Counted from the first letter of the stretch, positions 44,812-55,911 are shown. The stretch: 64,000 nt of DNA from Aphrocallistes beatrix (GCA_963281255.1 OY725496.1:992001-1056000), one strand, 5' to 3'. Numbers and translations: made by a program. Notes: a model not told the origin generated them from the sequence alone.

Positions 44812-45575
44812 CTAAAAAAATATATTTTAAGTAATTTCTGATCTATATTTATGATAAACATCCAATCAATACTTGACAATACTTCGATTTCTATTTTTAG
44901 ATATGTTGATGGCTTAATTGGCGATGAGAATGATCGTACCTGGTTCCCTAAGAGCCATTTTATGTGGAAATTGAGGGCAAGAGAGGAAGTAATTAGACTT
45001 TTTAAATGAGGAATAAATGCAAAAGTTAAAAATTCAGCAGCGTTAAGCCGAAATTCTTTAATAACAGAGTGAAAATATAATGAAGATTATGGCAAATAAA
45101 CTAACTAGCAAAATGAATAATTCCTGAGAATATAAAAACAATGCTTTTTATTGAGTAGCTACCGAAATAGCACTAATTCGATAAAATATTAGTCGTCTCT
45201 CAAAGCCATTAGCATTCTGTGCATTAACTGCAGTTCTTCATACAAACAGTTAATTAAACCGTATACAGTTGAAACCGTTTTTTCTAACTATTTCTTTTCA
45301 GATCAAAATGGTAAGAATAAAACGATATTACTTGTAATAGTAAACTGTTTATAAGAACAAATCGCGAGTAATAAAAACACCATAAAGAGTAAGAAAAAAA
45401 CGATTCGTAAGGACAACCTGATGCAAGGAAAAAAGATAAAAATTAGTTGTAAAACGGATTAATTAATACTAAGTATGTGCAGGGAAAAATATAGTAAAAA
45501 TAAAGCGATAGTAAGGATAACCCGGCGTAGGAAAATCCAGTTTCGACCAACTTTTAACTCCAAATGTTAACCTAC

Positions 45576-45968
45576 CAATCATTTTGCATATATAACATCG
45601 AAGTTTAGTGCTGCATCTTCCATCATTCCAAGATTTAGGGGTAGTTTTGTCCAAAAGATGAACACAATCCTCAGAGTTATCCCAATCATTTGGTTCCCCA
45701 GTTTCAAAAAGTCTATATGTGCTAATAGAGCCATCGATCCAAGTAAAATCAGCTTCGTAATCCCAAGCTTCTTCTTCAACATCATTAAGTCCTATCCAAC
45801 AGTTCCCTTTATCATAGGCACTTAGGTTTTCCAAAATGAATTCATTTTCTTCATTAGATTCAATAGAAGCCAGATTTCCTCCCCATTCAACACATTTTGA
45901 CTGGGATTCATGCCAGTTAAGACCATGCGAAGGTGTGAATATTGTATAACACTTATCCTCAAAGCAGC
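45576..45968 (-). CDS. C-type lectin domain exon, type III with EPN and WND (copy A)
   Basis: 393 nt, 131 codons, phase 1/1: acceptor CCTCTAG|GCTGC, donor ATGATTG|GTAGG. Landmarks: GCFEDKCYTIFTP, LNWHESQSKC, WGGNLASIESNEENEF, GNCWIGLNDVEEE, FTWIDGS, TGEPNDWDNSEDCVHLL, SWNDGRC and CYICKMI. EPN plus WND indicates a calcium-dependent mannose/fucose-type sugar site. It is the first lectin domain after the signal peptide exon of copy A. Coding beyond CKMIG into the intron, seen as a longer ORF, is rejected because of the donor and the matching border in 21348-21743. Confidence 0.9.
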
Positions 45969-46050
45969 CTAGAGGAAATGAAGATATATACATAGCAGTA
46001 GAATATAGGTGGGCGAAGGGGACGCCCTCCTAGATTTTAAACATTTGAAG

Positions 46051-46154
46051 AGCGCTCCATAGAACCGCTGTCCTCATTTTTCGAAATGATGATCGAATAC
46101 TCTTGTATTCGATCATCATTTCGAAAAATGAGGACAGCGGTTCTATGGAGCGCT
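46051..46154. repeat. Perfect 104-nt hairpin
   Basis: Arms 46051-46100 and 46105-46154 are exact 50-bp reverse complements with the loop TCTT. It begins and ends AGCGCTCCATAG/CTATGGAGCGCT. It lies in the first intron of copy A, about 85 bp upstream of the type III lectin exon. A precursor of small RNA, a tiny MITE, a templated inversion mutation and an assembly or sequencing foldback are all possible. Confidence 0.95.
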
Positions 46155-47016
46155 GATAAATAGCAGAAGGGTTATTAGTTACTACTAGAACGAAATTGGT
46201 GAACATATTTGAACAAATAATTATTACTTGTGTCTGACAAATGCATACGACCCCTGGGAATGTAACATATGCTCCAAGGACTTTTAAATATATGGTAATT
46301 CGAACACTTTATCCAGGATCTATATCAATAAATTAGTTGCATGAAGTACGGAGGGCATCAGGAAAACTTTGACATCTTATATAATTCGATTTACAACTTG
46401 AAAACAGGCCATAATATACAAACACCAAATTGGTTATAGCTGCTAAAATTTCATTAACTTATGTAAAATATCTTTACATTACTAGTCTCCGCATATTTGT
46501 TATTACTGTGGTAATACTAGTAAATATCTATTACGCTTATTATAATTTATAGCGGCGAATTGTCTATTGGAGGTTGCCAATTTGGATGCAGAAAATATTA
46601 TAGAATTATGAGTTTCGTTACGTCGGATACAGAGATGTCATCGCGATTTTTTGATGAGTATGCCCTATTTCAAAGATGAGCTTCGCACTAGACGTCCGAA
46701 TACCGAAGTCACTATGGTATATTTTAGGCTCTAGATTGGAAAGTAGTTAAACAGCCCCGTATAACTTACATTTAGAGGAAACCTTAAAATGATCATCGTC
46801 AGCCATCAACACTATCCTACACAAACACCTTTGTTGCAAGAAAGCGTTGTTCGTGATGGATAAGACATAAGTTGACAGTTTTAGTTAAGTGAGTAGGATG
46901 GAATTTTGTTATTTTATGCTATAAAAGTATATTCAGGATGAGGAAGGAAGAAGGAAAGAAGATCAGGATGAGAAAGAAGACCAACCGACTCCAAAATACA
47001 TCTCATTTAATAATAA

Positions 47017-47500
47017 CAAGCGCGCTTCGCTTGCTTGCGTTGCGCGGCTGGCGAACACTTTGTGTCCGCCGGAGTCGCCCTTTGGGCACCTGGGGTCACA
47101 TTGATTACTTTAAAGGGAGATAATATCACTAAATACGCCTGTCCTACTTTTATAATCGGTATCGCACGAAAAATTACCAAATTTGTCAATTTTAAAAATT
47201 ATGATGCGTAATGATGACGTCATAACAGGGTGATGAGTCATCATTTTTTGATGATAGTTGTGTCATATGTGAAATATATTAATATACAAATTCTATTAAA
47301 GTTTCAGCCTTCTATCACGGCTGAGTTATGGTCGAAAAACTGGAATTTCTCATTATAAAAAAGGTGACAATGACGTCATAATTCCATGATGAGTCGACAT
47401 TTTCGAATGAGCTCAGAACTTACTGGGGCCATAGCTAAAAGACTCCCATATGCCAAAAAATTAGCTTTCTGTGCCCTGCAGTTTCTTCAATCTTAATTGT
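47017..47500 (-). mobile_element. Helitron-like family A copy, 5' end lost
   Basis: The 3' end CAAGCGCGCTTCGCTTGC (after A) and the body through CTGCAGTTTCTTCAATC are present. The (TA)n tract and TCC end are missing. Confidence 0.7.
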
Positions 47501-47585
47501 TCTATATATTTAAGTGTGAATTGGGACTCAATTGTCATACATCTTGAAAATTGAGCAGCCGAACAGTTGGTGAGGAGACGAGGCT

Positions 47586-48319
47586 ATGGGAGAGCATGGC
47601 ACTGGTGATATGGTGGAGTTTAGAGAAGATGAATTATATGGACCTAGAACTGCAGATGACCAAGACTGCTTTAGCAAGTTTATTGTGGTGAGATCCCTTA
47701 AAAAGAAACCAGCTGAAGGTATGCGAGCACCTCACATCTTCCAAGCAGATAACGGAGGTGAATTTACTATTAACCTGTTGATTACGACACTGCACAATGG
47801 CGGCTACAGGTACTTCTTACTCATAGTTGATCTCTTTTCGCATTACGTCGAAGCAATCCCGTTGAAAGACCAGACCGCCACGTCCATCGTTAACGCATTC
47901 ATGGAAGGATGGGTCTATCGTGGACATGGCGTACCAATTATTATGCTCACATATCAGGGGAAGAATGTAGATGGGTTAGCGGTGCACGAACTGTGCCACG
48001 ACTTAGAGATTACTAAACGTAACACCCGGAGTCTGATGGAACGGCCGAAAGACATATCGGCTTCGTCAAACAAGTGATACGTTTCTTGATGTTCGAACGC
48101 CACCTAGAAATGGGTTCCTGGCCGTCGTTGTTGCAAGAGATTACTTTCTACTGCAATAATCTGGACAACGCGTCGAGCAAAATATCTCTGCACATGTTGG
48201 CGTTTGGCCGTCAGCCGATATCACCAATCGATATGCTCATTAGTACTGGTAATACTCCAACAAAAGTTACAGGGTCAGCCAGTCAGTATCTCGAAACAAT
48301 GGTAAAGAAGAGGCAATAA
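47586..48319 (+). pseudogene. Retroelement integrase remnants (two types joined)
   Basis: The first frame (47586-48077) has FSKFIVVRSLKKKPAEG and APHIFQADNGGEFT, resembling integrases of the KRBA2/SCAND3-like group. It then continues directly into YRYFLLIVDLFSHYVEAIPL and FMEGWVYRGHGVPI, the rve core of Ty3/gypsy integrases, where the expected catalytic Asp (SDQG) is Tyr (TYQG). A second frame (48074-48319) continues the integrase C-terminal part (LPSLLQEI-like, YNN, GRQP) after a frameshift. No LTRs, protease or reverse transcriptase are seen. It is a dead fossil, probably two nested or recombined remnants. Confidence 0.6.
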
Positions 48320-48654
48320 TTGAGTGAAATTGCACGAGAAAACCAGGAGTGTACCCAATCGGGGGCTAAGAAGAAGTATGATAAAGTAACATCCAGCATC
48401 CAACATAACCACGGGAGATTGGGTCATGAATAATATGAAGGACTATTTGTATACATGTTAGTTTGTAGTAGAGAGAGAACTATCACAATTTTCCACCTCT
48501 TTTGTATTAATAATATTAATTACACTCTATTAAATTTCAGCAAATATAGATATGCTATACAGTTTGTATTTTGTACATAAGACTTGAAGTTGTCCATGGT
48601 TAAATACCGTGAAAAGGCTATAGCTACATAGGCTGTGTAAGAATACATTTTTCA

Positions 48655-48765
48655 TGTCTAACATGAGCGGATTACGAGATATCAATAATATGCAATTAAA
48701 CCAAGTTCTAGAACCCGAGATTGGACTCAAGAGTCCTTACTTAAAGCACTCTGATCATACCCAAC
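48655..48765. repeat. Dispersed repeat shared with 9755-9860
   Basis: See the block GCGGATTACGAGATATCAAT followed by CCGAGATTGGA and TCCTTACTTAAAGC. Nature unknown. Confidence 0.5.
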
Positions 48766-48872
48766 GACAAACTTACCTAGTACCCCTCGTCCTTATACAG
48801 TGGAGTCAAAAAGTGCATTCATCTATCAAAAGTTACTTTCTTTGTTTATAAATCGGATAGCAACCAACATAC

Positions 48873-48945
48873 CTTGAATATTTTCCTGACCAAAAATAAA
48901 TATCACTAGTAACAGATGCGAGAGTGCAATGAAGAGAGTTTTCAT
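48873..48945 (-). CDS. Signal-peptide first exon, copy A
   Basis: The ATG at 48945 gives 24 codons plus one base and ends at donor CAAG|GTATGT. The peptide starts MKTLFIALSHLLLVIFIF and ends GQENIQ, a typical signal sequence with Lys, a hydrophobic core and a small residue near the cut. Length, phase and the NIQ end match 29547-29619. It opens copy A and is about 2.9 kb upstream of the first lectin exon. The sequence upstream (to about 49000) should contain the promoter, but a palindromic MITE begins only 60 bp away. Confidence 0.75.
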
Positions 48946-49006
48946 ATTTCTGATTCTTAAAGAAAGAGAGTTGAATTAGTTTACAATCGTATATACAGGT
49001 CCAGCC

Positions 49007-49465
49007 GGGGCCAATGCATTAGTTCGAATTTCTGCAGCTGTCATTAGTTCGAATTTATGGAGTTGGCATTAGTTCTACTCATAATTAAGAGACCTGTCAT
49101 TAGTTCTACTCATAATTAGGAGACCTGTCATTGGTTCAACTCGATTTATGTAGAGTTGGCATTAGTTCTAAATGATCAATTCTTGATTTTTACTCATTGT
49201 TATGCTTCCAAATCTCACAAAATTAAAATGCCACTTTCACGGTCAATTTGACATTGTTTCAAACTTAAAATGCCTACTTTCACTTTCTGCGATTATTTTC
49301 TGCGCAACCATATTTTCTCCGCAACCATATTTCCGTTAACGAATGTCTACTCTCTATAAAATAGAGTAGAAATGACAGGTCTCTTAATTATGAGTAGAAC
49401 TAATGCCAACTCCATAAATTCGAACTAATGACAGCTGCAGAAATTCGAACTAATGCAGCGTCCCC
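49007..49465. mobile_element. Palindromic MITE built of TTAGTTCGAA-like repeats
   Basis: 459 bp, ends GGGGCCAATGCATTAGTTCG and, reversed, GGGGACGCTGCATTAGTTCG. The flanking 8-bp repeats GTCCAGCC (48999-49006) and GTCCGGCC (49466-49473) differ at one base. Each arm holds several GTCATTAGTTC(G/T)A units about 30 bp apart. Confidence 0.75.
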
Positions 49466-49560
49466 GTCCGGCCCTAGCTAGGATGATGCATAGGGCGAGG
49501 TCAACATTCCGGCGTCTTCTTATAAACAGAATCCTAATTGCCATGACAAACCAAAATATA

Positions 49561-50024
49561 CAGTGTCCGGACAAAAGTATTCGGCCACCACCAAATTTCC
49601 ATACAAATAGTATTAAAGTGGGCCTATTCATAAATGAATGTGTACTCAAACAGTATGAAATACTGTATTTCAAATGCGTAAACTACACGTTCTAATTACT
49701 CATAATTGTGAGCTTCAACACAATTTCTAACTCCCAAGTTTAAATATTTACCTTTGATACCTGATGCTACTTGTTCCGAGTCACGAACAATATATTTGAT
49801 GGTTATTAGTGACACAAAGTGGCAGGTTCATAATTTTGTTCATGTGAATAAGTCTTTGTGTTAAAAGTTTCAAAAATGAGTAATTCAGATGTGTAGTTTA
49901 CGAATTTGAAATAAAAAATAGAATATTTCTTATAGTTTGAGTACATATTCCTTTATGAATAGATCCACGTTAATACTATTCGTATGGAGGATTTCGTGGT
50001 GGTCGAATACTTTTGTCCGGGTAG
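49561..50024. mobile_element. 464-bp Tc1/mariner-type MITE
   Basis: Ends CAGTGTCCGGACAAAAGTAT and, reversed, CTACCCGGACAAAAGTATTC, flanked by TA. Arms of about 180 bp are inverted copies. It has the same length and related sequence (CATACAAATAGT) as the MITE at 86-7098. Confidence 0.85.
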
Positions 50025-50029
50025 TATAC

Positions 50030-50810
50030 ATTCAAAGCGAAAATGAATTTAAATGCTAATACGTTTATGTCTCAGCTACATCAATTTTTCTTCGCGTACA
50101 AACAAAAACATTCGGATAACCGAGAATTGGTCAAACTTCTATTAATATTTTTGAGGTTTGGATAATTGTGGCTGCGTGCAATAGCGAATCCATGGCGGGC
50201 CAAGGGGAATATCGTCCCCCAAATAGAGTTACAATTATAAATTTGATTTCTACTTCTTTTATATGTTTGAACTCTAAGATTTGAAATTTTTCTGGAGGGC
50301 TTGCCTCCCAGACCGGCACCCAATTATTTGCTCATTTCGCTCGCTCAGGATCCCAATCCATAATCCTGGTTATGCCTCATCATTAACCCTGATCTTCTAA
50401 TTCTAGGACAGTCGAATTTAAGTTGGCCCTCATAAATTAAAATCTCTGTTGCCGCCACTGGCTGCCTGTACTATAAGTAACATTGAATACCTGACAACAA
50501 TAGGATCTATAATAAATTAAATATCAACTGAGCTAAAACAGAATTAAATCTCTATTGATAGCTTAATAGCAACACTCAGTATTCCTGATGCATATACATC
50601 TTCAGTAACCTGATAGTGGTAGTAGGGGAACATAATGATATAGAAAAATGAACTATACAAAAATAAGATTACTTAAGTTTTAATAATAGACTAGAATGCT
50701 CCAAAAAGGTTATCTAGAAAATTGATTTAAAATCATAATTAACAAATTCGGCGACAAACGAATTTAAAATTATTAACAAATGCAATTAATCTAGCAACAG
50801 TAAACTGATT
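50030..50810. other. Stretch without recognised features
   Basis: AT-rich upstream flank. Two overlapping minus-strand ORFs at 50081-50323 show no domain. Confidence 0.4.
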
Positions 50811-50811
50811 A

Positions 50812-51345
50812 ATGGCATGTGGGAGTCTTTTAGCTATGACTCCACACACAATTAGAAATTTCAGTTTTTCGACCATAACTCAGCCGCTTTGAGTGATAGA
50901 AGGCTGAAATTGTGTATATTAATATCTCTCACATAGGATACAACTATCATCAGAAAATGATGACACATCACTCTGTTATGACCTAAGTTGACTAATTCAT
51001 TAAAAAATGGCAAAGAATTATGAATTATTCAAATAATTCATAATTCAAGCATGAATTAGTCAATCATAAGCTAAGTTAACAAATTCACAAATTAATGAAT
51101 AATTCAAATAAATCATATTTTCTGAAATATGAATGATTCGAATAATTCATAATTCAGGAATTATGAATTATTCCAATAATTCAGAATCCTGAATTTATTC
51201 ATATAATTCGTGATATTTTTCTGTAAAAACTTTCAATTTTGAATAATTCTTCTCAGGCTTAATGAATTATTAATTATTCGAATTATTCATTAATTCATGA
51301 ATTAGTCAACTTAGGTTATGACGTGATCATTGCATGACAAAAAAA
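50812..51345 (+). mobile_element. Helitron-like family A fragment split by an AT-rich MITE
   Basis: GGCATGTGGGAGTCTTTTAG through GATGACACATCACTCTGTTATGA, then the MITE at 50982-51315, then TTATGACGTGATCATTGCAT. Both termini are missing. Confidence 0.65.
50982..51315. mobile_element. AT-rich MITE with a 6-bp duplication
   Basis: 334 bp, ends CCTAAGTTGACTAATTCAT in perfect inversion, flanked by TTATGA (50976-50981, 51316-51321). Other copies of the host Helitron show the uninterrupted sequence TTATGACGTCATCA, which confirms the duplication. The interior is made of AATTATTCGAATAATTCAT-like repeats. Superfamily not assigned. Confidence 0.75.
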
Positions 51346-51474
51346 TTAAAAGTTTGGGCGACAGACCGATAGTCCAGCCCGAGGAAGTTACTCGATGGAA
51401 CATGAAATGTAAATAATGGAATATATCGGGGAAATACTCATTTTAGGGCATTTTAAGTGTGAAATCTGGAATAA

Positions 51475-52140
51475 ACATATCCATAGCATTCTATACATAA
51501 GGCAATGGCAGTTACATTCATCCTTTATACATTATAATGATTAATTAAGCATTTTAAGTGACTCCACTCACAAATATGACCATTAATTGTCAAGACATAT
51601 TTGATCTTCTAATTATTTTTATTCTGAAGAAAACAAATATGACATAAAATATATATTAAGCTCATAAATACAAAATAAACATTGGATTTCGAGAAGTACT
51701 AATGCTACGGACTTCTACTTCTTGATGGCAGACTGGCTTGGCTTAGCTTGAGATAGGCTCGATTTAGCTTGAGAGACAGATTTGACATAGCTTGAGACAG
51801 ACTTGACTTAGCTTGAGACAGACTTGACTTAGCTTGAGAGACAGACTTGACTTAGCTTTAGGATATACTTGACTTAGCTTGAGATTGACTTGGCTTCGCG
51901 TGAGAGACAGACTTGACCTGAGACGTCATAAAGGAACAATATACTTCTACGAGTAATAAGGAACAATCACACACCCTGGCCTTCCAATTGGATATAGTCA
52001 CACATTTCGGACCGCTAGAGCCTAATGAAGTTGACTAAATAAACTAATAATATTATTAAATTAGTTCTTGAATTTAGCAAGTTTAGTTTACTATTATCAT
52101 GTTTCAATACTACGGTAGTGCATTATATAGAGGTCTTAAC
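51475..52140 (-). repeat. Repeated block, possible 3' end of a third gene copy
   Basis: Counterpart of 34794-35396 with more AGCTTGAGACAGACTTGACTT repeats. If it is a terminal exon, the rest of this third gene should lie to the right on the minus strand, but no lectin, Ig or FN3 exon is visible up to 64000. Confidence 0.35.
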
Positions 52141-52847
52141 TTTATTAGATAATGAACAGTTGAATACAGTGAAAAAAGCTTTGGTAGAATGTATCACCGT
52201 GACATACTGCATGTGCAAAATGCCTCAAAGTATACAATGTTCTAATTCCAGAGTAGCACATGTCAAATGAAAAGATTAGTATGGGAAGAGCCAGAATAAA
52301 GTTTTAAAATTTCTGCTAATGGTGCAGATACATCGTCGTTAAAATGACTATTCTTCTCTGCCCAATTCACATTGAACAAACATCATTGATGAATTTCAAG
52401 AACTTAACAGTTGTTTTTTTCCATGTTATAAGCTTACTGATCGACAGAAGTTGACTCATGGGAAACCTTAAGGATCAAATTTATATTTTGCCTTTCCAAG
52501 CTGATAGTCAGCAGGCTTTCGATGTTAATTTGGGGCACTTCTAAATAAATTGCATTTATCCAAATTAAATAAGGTTCTTATGAACATGTTTTTGGAGTAA
52601 CGAAGATTGCATTCACTAAATTGAGAGAAAGTAAACACTTTTTCGTAGTCTTTTAAATTCAGTCAATTGTTTCTTACAAACTTGAGTATATGCATGATTT
52701 AGAATAATTACATTACTTATGTCTTAAGAAACCACTCACCCTTGGAATCTTGTAGTTTTGGTAGTCTTCACAGGTCTTGGAATGGCTCAATACCATTTTC
52801 ACGAAGAGCACCATCTTTTGGTAAATTAAAAATCTTCATGGAGTGTT
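52141..52847. other. Stretch without recognised features
   Basis: No domain, known repeat or RNA gene recognised. Confidence 0.35.
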
Positions 52848-53126
52848 CTGTTGCATGAAAAAATGCCCCCCCCCGTGAAAAAATGCCCCCACCATGGATA
52901 TTCTTGAGTTTAACACTAAATATTGCTGATACTATTTATATACGATACATTTATGAAAGTCATTGTTATTACTTCACACGACTAGTTTGCTGATTTGCAA
53001 TGCTTTAGTAAACGAATAGAAGCCAAATAGCATTCAAAATATTTTGTATAAGCATTGGCATACTTTAGAATATCCATGGTGGAGGCATTTTTTCACGGGG
53101 GGGGGGGGCAATTTTTCACGCAACAG
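52848..53126. mobile_element. MITE with C-run/G-run ends (CTGTTGC)
   Basis: Inverted ends CTGTTGCATGAAAAAATGCC and, reversed, CTGTTGCGTGAAAAATTGCC, followed by runs of C, a second GTGAAAAAATGCC copy in each arm and CACCATGGATATTC. No clear target duplication. Confidence 0.65.
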
Positions 53127-53646
53127 TTCTACTCCTCTGTAATTGGAAGTAAAGCCAGGCGCGACACAAGACATCTCGTCCAAATATTAATTCATGCAAT
53201 TAGTGTTGTCAAGGAGACAATAAGTTATAAATGAGTAATAGAAATGATATACAATAAAACAATACGTAAATGTAATACACTAGTGTTGTATGTGAAGTAA
53301 ATATAAATATATTGTGGTTACATAATATTTTCAAAATGAATATTTAATCAACCCATGAACACAAAATATGTAATAATTATATAGTTGATAATAACAGTAT
53401 TAATTTAGCGGTTTTAGGATTGAATATACTAAGCAATCCATGGTTCTATTTTTTTGGTGACTGCCATTGCCTTGTATAGAATGCTATGACATATGTATAG
53501 AATGCTATGACATATCTTAATGAGTATATCTAGCTTCCTAGTGCACATTACTCCAATTACTCTTGAAGCAAATCTCAAATTACAGTTGACACAGACGTTC
53601 AACTATAAATAGGCATGTGAACTAATTCTTGTAATTTTAATAGTAA

Positions 53647-54218
53647 CAAGCGCGCTTTGCGCTTGCTTGCGCTGCGCGGCTGGCGGACACTTCGTATCCG
53701 CCGGAGGCTCTCTTCGGTCGCCTGGAGTCACATTGGTTAACTATAAGGGAGATAACATCTCTAAATATGTCTGTTCTACTGTGCTAATCGATATCACTCG
53801 AAAAATCACCAAATTTGTGAATTTAAAATTTTTGATGAGTAATGATGACGTCATAACAAAGTGATGAGTCATCATTTTTTGATGATAGTCGCATCATATG
53901 TGAGACATGTTAGTATACAGATTCTATTAAAATTTCAGCCTTCTATCTCCTATAATGGCTGAGTTATGCCCGAATAACTGTGTTGCTTAACTTTTAAAAA
54001 TGTGACAATGACGTCATAATTCCATGATGAGTGGACATTTTGCTCTGAGCTCAGAACTTACTGGAGCCATAGCCAAAATACTCCCACATGCCAAAAATCA
54101 GCTTTCTATGACCGGCAGTTTCTTCAATCAATTCGTTACAGAGATATATATATATATATATATAGATAGATAGATATAGATATATACATACACAATAATC
54201 GAGTTTTAATAGTAAGGA
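53647..54218 (-). mobile_element. Helitron-like family A, complete copy next to NHL gene 1
   Basis: Reversed: 5' end TCCTTACTATTAAAACTCG at 54218, 3' end CTTG at 53647 after A. The (TA)n tract contains GATA units. It ends 52 bp before the ATG of the first NHL gene, so that gene's original promoter has been replaced or separated. Confidence 0.8.
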
Positions 54219-54270
54219 TCTAATCATTATTTTTGACTACAAGTAGATCATCTCATATCTTATACAAAAC

Positions 54271-55155
54271 ATGGCTAGCATCATAGATTCTGGTGAAGAA
54301 CATCCTGAATATCCTTTCGACCACGTAATAAGCATAAAGCTTAGGGACTTATTAGTAACTTGGAACTATAGACATGCTGGTTATGTAGCTATAGATTCAT
54401 TCACTGACCAAATCTATGTACTTTTAGTCAATAGTATTGGACTTGGAAGTTTGTTAATCTGTACTCAGTCTGGAGAGTTGCAAAGAACCTTCTCATACAA
54501 GAAAATGGAGGATACTCATTGTATGGCGATACATAAGAACAATGTCTATGTAGCTTTAGGGTCATCCTGCATTCTTCATTTCGAAGTAACAGATTCTATG
54601 AGTCTCATTGGTAGCAAGAATGATGGAGGATCTCGTATTGGAGAATTCGTAGACCTTAGACACTTTGATGTTTCTAATGAGGGAGATCTTTTCGTAGCAG
54701 ATTTCGGCAATAATCGTATGCAAATCTTGGATGGCAACCTTCAATACAAGAGACATATTTCTCACCACTCCATGTTAAGGCCATGTGATGTCAAACTGAG
54801 ACCAGATGAGGTTTATGTGTTTGGAGATAGTCCAGAAGAATCCACTCATTGCATCCACATTTTCACTCGCATGGGCGAGAAAATACGTTCTATCATCTTA
54901 AATGGAATCCCAAACACTATGCAATATCGTGGATTTTGTTTAGACACGTATGGAAACGTTATAATAATTGACTATGCAAATTCTCAAATCTAATTCTGGT
55001 CTAAAGAAGGAAATATCTTCCAATCAATGGATACATTACCTGGGATACCGGGTATTTTTAGGCAATTAATTGGAGTAGCTTGGATAACCAATCAGCAATT
55101 AGTAGTTTTATCTGTGCATCTTTGGCATAGACTCGAAATATATTCTCGCTTTTAG
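54271..55155 (+). pseudogene. NHL beta-propeller gene 1, premature stop at codon 241
   Basis: The frame is open for 240 codons, then TAA (54991-54993), then open again for 53 codons to TAG at 55155. Without the stop it would be 294 residues, close to the 299 of gene 3. Motifs typical of NHL repeats: YVAIDSFTDQIYVLLV, FDVSNEGDLFVADFGNNRMQ, RPCDVKLRPDEVYVFG, FCLDTYGNVIIIDYANSQ. At the stop, gene 3 has Lys in QLKIFSKEG (here QI-stop-FWSKEG), so AAA to TAA is the likely change. No RING, B-box or coiled coil precedes the propeller and no signal peptide is seen, so it would be a cytosolic binding propeller. The truncated 240-aa form may still be made. Confidence 0.75.
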
Positions 55156-55911
55156 TGTATTTGAATTGTTTAAATATCTCATATGTATTTACTAAACAAT
55201 TTATGGATCATTCTTTGTAGAATTATAGAACATTTAAGTGGTTAGCTCACCTTGCAACATTGGTTAGGGCAGTGAGCTTTAATTTGGGTTACATTAGACT
55301 TTTCATGGAGTTATGCTAGCTTTCAAATTTTATACCTCAACATGTTTTTAATGATACCATGAGTTATCTGAACAGAAAGTTAGAGAAAAATTTTAAATTA
55401 ATTAGTTTTTAGCTAAGGATACTTGAGTTAGACTAGAAATTTATTCTTGATTCTAACTAATGAAACTTTCTTCTTCGAATTATAAAACTTTTAAGTCGTT
55501 AGCTCACTTACAAAGTTTGTTTAGAGTATTAAAATTAGTTGTTTTCAAATAATCTGCTACTTTTAGGTGAAGAAAACAGGATATGTCTGAAGTCAGAACT
55601 TAGTGGGGCAACAAGACTCCCACATACCAAAAATCAGCAGCAAAAGTGTTTGAACACTTCATTGTTTCACATACAAATTGGGCTAAAATTGGTCTATCCA
55701 AGAACAGGATTACATTTAAATGGTATGGGATGGAGCTAATCGGATTCCAGAATCGAATAATACACATTATAATTAATCACAGTTGAATTTTTCTAATTAA
55801 TCATTCATTCCTAACTTTTTGAAATTATCAATCAGTGCCACTTTATGCCACATGCGTCCATTTTAACCACTAGGCATTATGGTAATGAATTATCTAATGA
55901 TTTAATATACA

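Larger units (their letters stand above)
36082..48945 (-). other. Gene model, copy A: CTLD-Ig-CTLD-CTLD-FN3x5 secreted or receptor-like gene
   Basis: Exons 5'->3': signal peptide 48945-48873, CTLD-III 45968-45576, Ig 44811-44509, CTLD-II 44288-43902 (stop codon), CTLD-I 41756-41370, FN3 exon 39992-36082 (split by a transposon). All intron phases are 1, so any exon can be skipped without losing the frame. The domain set suggests a secreted or surface recognition or adhesion protein. A transmembrane exon was not found downstream of 36082. Two lesions make a full-length product impossible from this sequence unless splicing removes them. Confidence 0.7.
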
